A program made the translations under genes and the position numbers. Source: Candidatus Bathyarchaeota archaeon (GTDB taxonomy: Archaea > Thermoproteota > Bathyarchaeia > 40CM-2-53-6 > RBG-13-38-9). From it: a stretch of DNA of 5,753 nt. Under the pieces are notes generated by a model. It ran no database searches. It was not told the DNA's origin and was given only the letters and a program-made list of their open reading frames with translations. The stretch spans positions 1 to 5,753 of the forward strand of contig JAGTQO010000085.1 in NCBI GenBank assembly GCA_018396565.1, written 5' to 3'. Shown here piece by piece: positions 5,275 to 5,753 of this stretch; positions within the stretch are counted from its first letter, which is position 1, and each line of letters starts with the position of its first letter.

Positions 5275-5402
5275 AAGAATACACTACAGATTAGTGGTCT
5301 GAAGCAGTTCATTATCTTTTTAAATGTAAAATCTAACTTTTTCTTGTAGATCAAAGTTAGCCAAGTCTGGCCAGTTGTTCGAGCGTGCGGTAGCCTACAT
5401 TC
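5275..5402. other. Gene-free AT-rich spacer with T-tracts and a hairpin
   Basis: No coding region or RNA gene is visible here. TTTTT at 5317-5321 and 5338-5342 are suitable archaeal terminators for the tRNA transcript on the plus strand. CACTA/TAGTG (5282-5286, 5292-5296) is a small inverted repeat just after the tRNA, and CTGGCCAG (5367-5374) is a short palindrome. The stretch is clearly richer in A+T than the flanking genes. Confidence 0.6.
5333..5360 (-). terminator. Hairpin terminator candidate for the PIN-domain gene
   Basis: CTAACTTT (5333-5340) and AAAGTTAG (5353-5360) form a perfect 8-bp inverted repeat with a 12-nt loop, about 43 bp beyond the PIN stop codon. On the minus strand the hairpin is followed by ATTTTACATTT, a T-rich tail. 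On the plus strand, T-tracts precede and overlap it. Intrinsic hairpin terminators are less standard in archaea, where T-runs suffice, so the stem may be incidental. Confidence 0.4.
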
Positions 5403-5753
5403 TCATTTGAGAGCGATTCTTCTTATCCACTCTACCTTGTCGAAATCAGGGTCGTCACTTACTATTTCCTTGAGACCTAAACTCTTCATGATTGCGGCGT
5501 GGAAAGCGTCCCTGGGCTTAAGGTCATACTTTTCTAGAAGATCTAAGGCCAATATCGGAATGCCTGACTTCACTCCATTCACTTTCAGGTTGGGTGTTGC
5601 ATAGATACCTTCAATTGCCTTTCGCAACAGCTCTTCCCTCCTATTCTTTACGAGAACCCACATCAATTCATCTAGAGACAGGACGGAGGTAATTGCTTCC
5701 ACTTTGCCTTCTACAATGTTCTCATGTATCTTGGATGCGCTTTGACCCTTAGC
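5403..5753 (-). CDS. PIN-domain nuclease, VapC-like (5' partial)
   Basis: The minus-strand frame is open to the right edge, adding 17 codons (AKGQSASKIHENIVEGK) before the internal GTG at 5702, so that GTG is not the real start. The visible 116 residues match the body of a PIN ribonuclease. An acidic residue lies in VLSLDELMWVL (Glu at codon 5667-5669), a conserved Asp in LKPRDAFHAAIM, and an acidic cluster in IVSDDPDFDKV. These would be three of the four metal-binding positions. The first, near the N-terminus (usually hydrophobic-D-T/S-N), lies outside the window. Such proteins are usually toxins of type II VapBC pairs that cut tRNA, rRNA or mRNA. The antitoxin is normally just upstream, which here is beyond the edge. 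A housekeeping or solitary PIN protein cannot be excluded. Confidence 0.85.
   Translation of the reverse strand, partial: AKGQSASKIHENIVEGKVEAITSVLSLDELMWVLVKNRREELLRKAIEGIYATPNLKVNGVKSGIPILALDLLEKYDLKPRDAFHAAIMKSLGLKEIVSDDPDFDKVEWIRRIALK

Noticed and set aside
5275..5402. Possible C/D-box small RNA in the spacer after the tRNA
   Set aside because: A CTGA is present at 5299-5302, but no convincing C box (RUGAUGA) or box pair was found on either strand.
1..5753. CRISPR array, insertion sequence or long direct repeats
   Set aside because: No regularly spaced repeats, transposase-like frames or long terminal repeats are visible. The only strong repeat is the 15-bp operator pair at 1013-1063.

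Overview
The window is archaeal. The evidence is a two-domain archaeal-type CDC48/VAT ATPase, the archaeal elongation factor aEF-1beta next to a COG2888-type zinc-ribbon protein, an Lrp/AsnC regulator, TATA-box promoters, Shine-Dalgarno sites of the GGAGG/AGGTG type, and a tRNA-Val gene with an intron at the canonical 37/38 position. Codon use (many AGG/AGA Arg and ATA Ile codons) and the relaxed intron splice motif would fit a TACK-group archaeon such as Bathyarchaeia. That placement is an inference, not a demonstration.

Layout, left to right. Positions 1-441 hold the Lrp/AsnC regulator, whose first few codons lie outside the window. A TATA promoter near 477-484 precedes a two-gene translation operon: the zinc-ribbon protein (541-726) and aEF-1beta (739-1008). 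Next is a compact promoter with two near-identical 15-bp palindromes flanking its TATA box (1013-1063). It drives an unrecognised 245-residue protein with a C-terminal winged-helix-like segment (1077-1814). A 131-bp leader with three possible stem-loops (1815-1945) leads into cdc48 (1946-4120), which is followed after 11 bp by an 80-residue winged-helix-like protein (4132-4374). That gene meets, tail to tail on one shared CTAG, a minus-strand HhH-GPD DNA-glycosylase-like gene (4371-5126). The glycosylase-like gene is divergent from tRNA-Val(CAC) (5160-5274, 39-nt intron). An AT-rich gene-free stretch with T-tracts and a hairpin (5275-5402) separates the tRNA from a minus-strand PIN-domain (VapC-like) nuclease that runs off the right edge.

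Most of the window is core archaeal information processing and protein quality control. The zinc-ribbon protein and aEF-1beta belong to translation, and CDC48 unfolds proteins. The least explained parts are the 245-residue protein with its double-operator promoter, the small winged-helix gene behind cdc48, and the glycosylase-like protein lacking the lyase lysine. I do not see a clear new defence or mobile system. The best candidate for new biology is the double-operator regulatory unit at 1013-1814.
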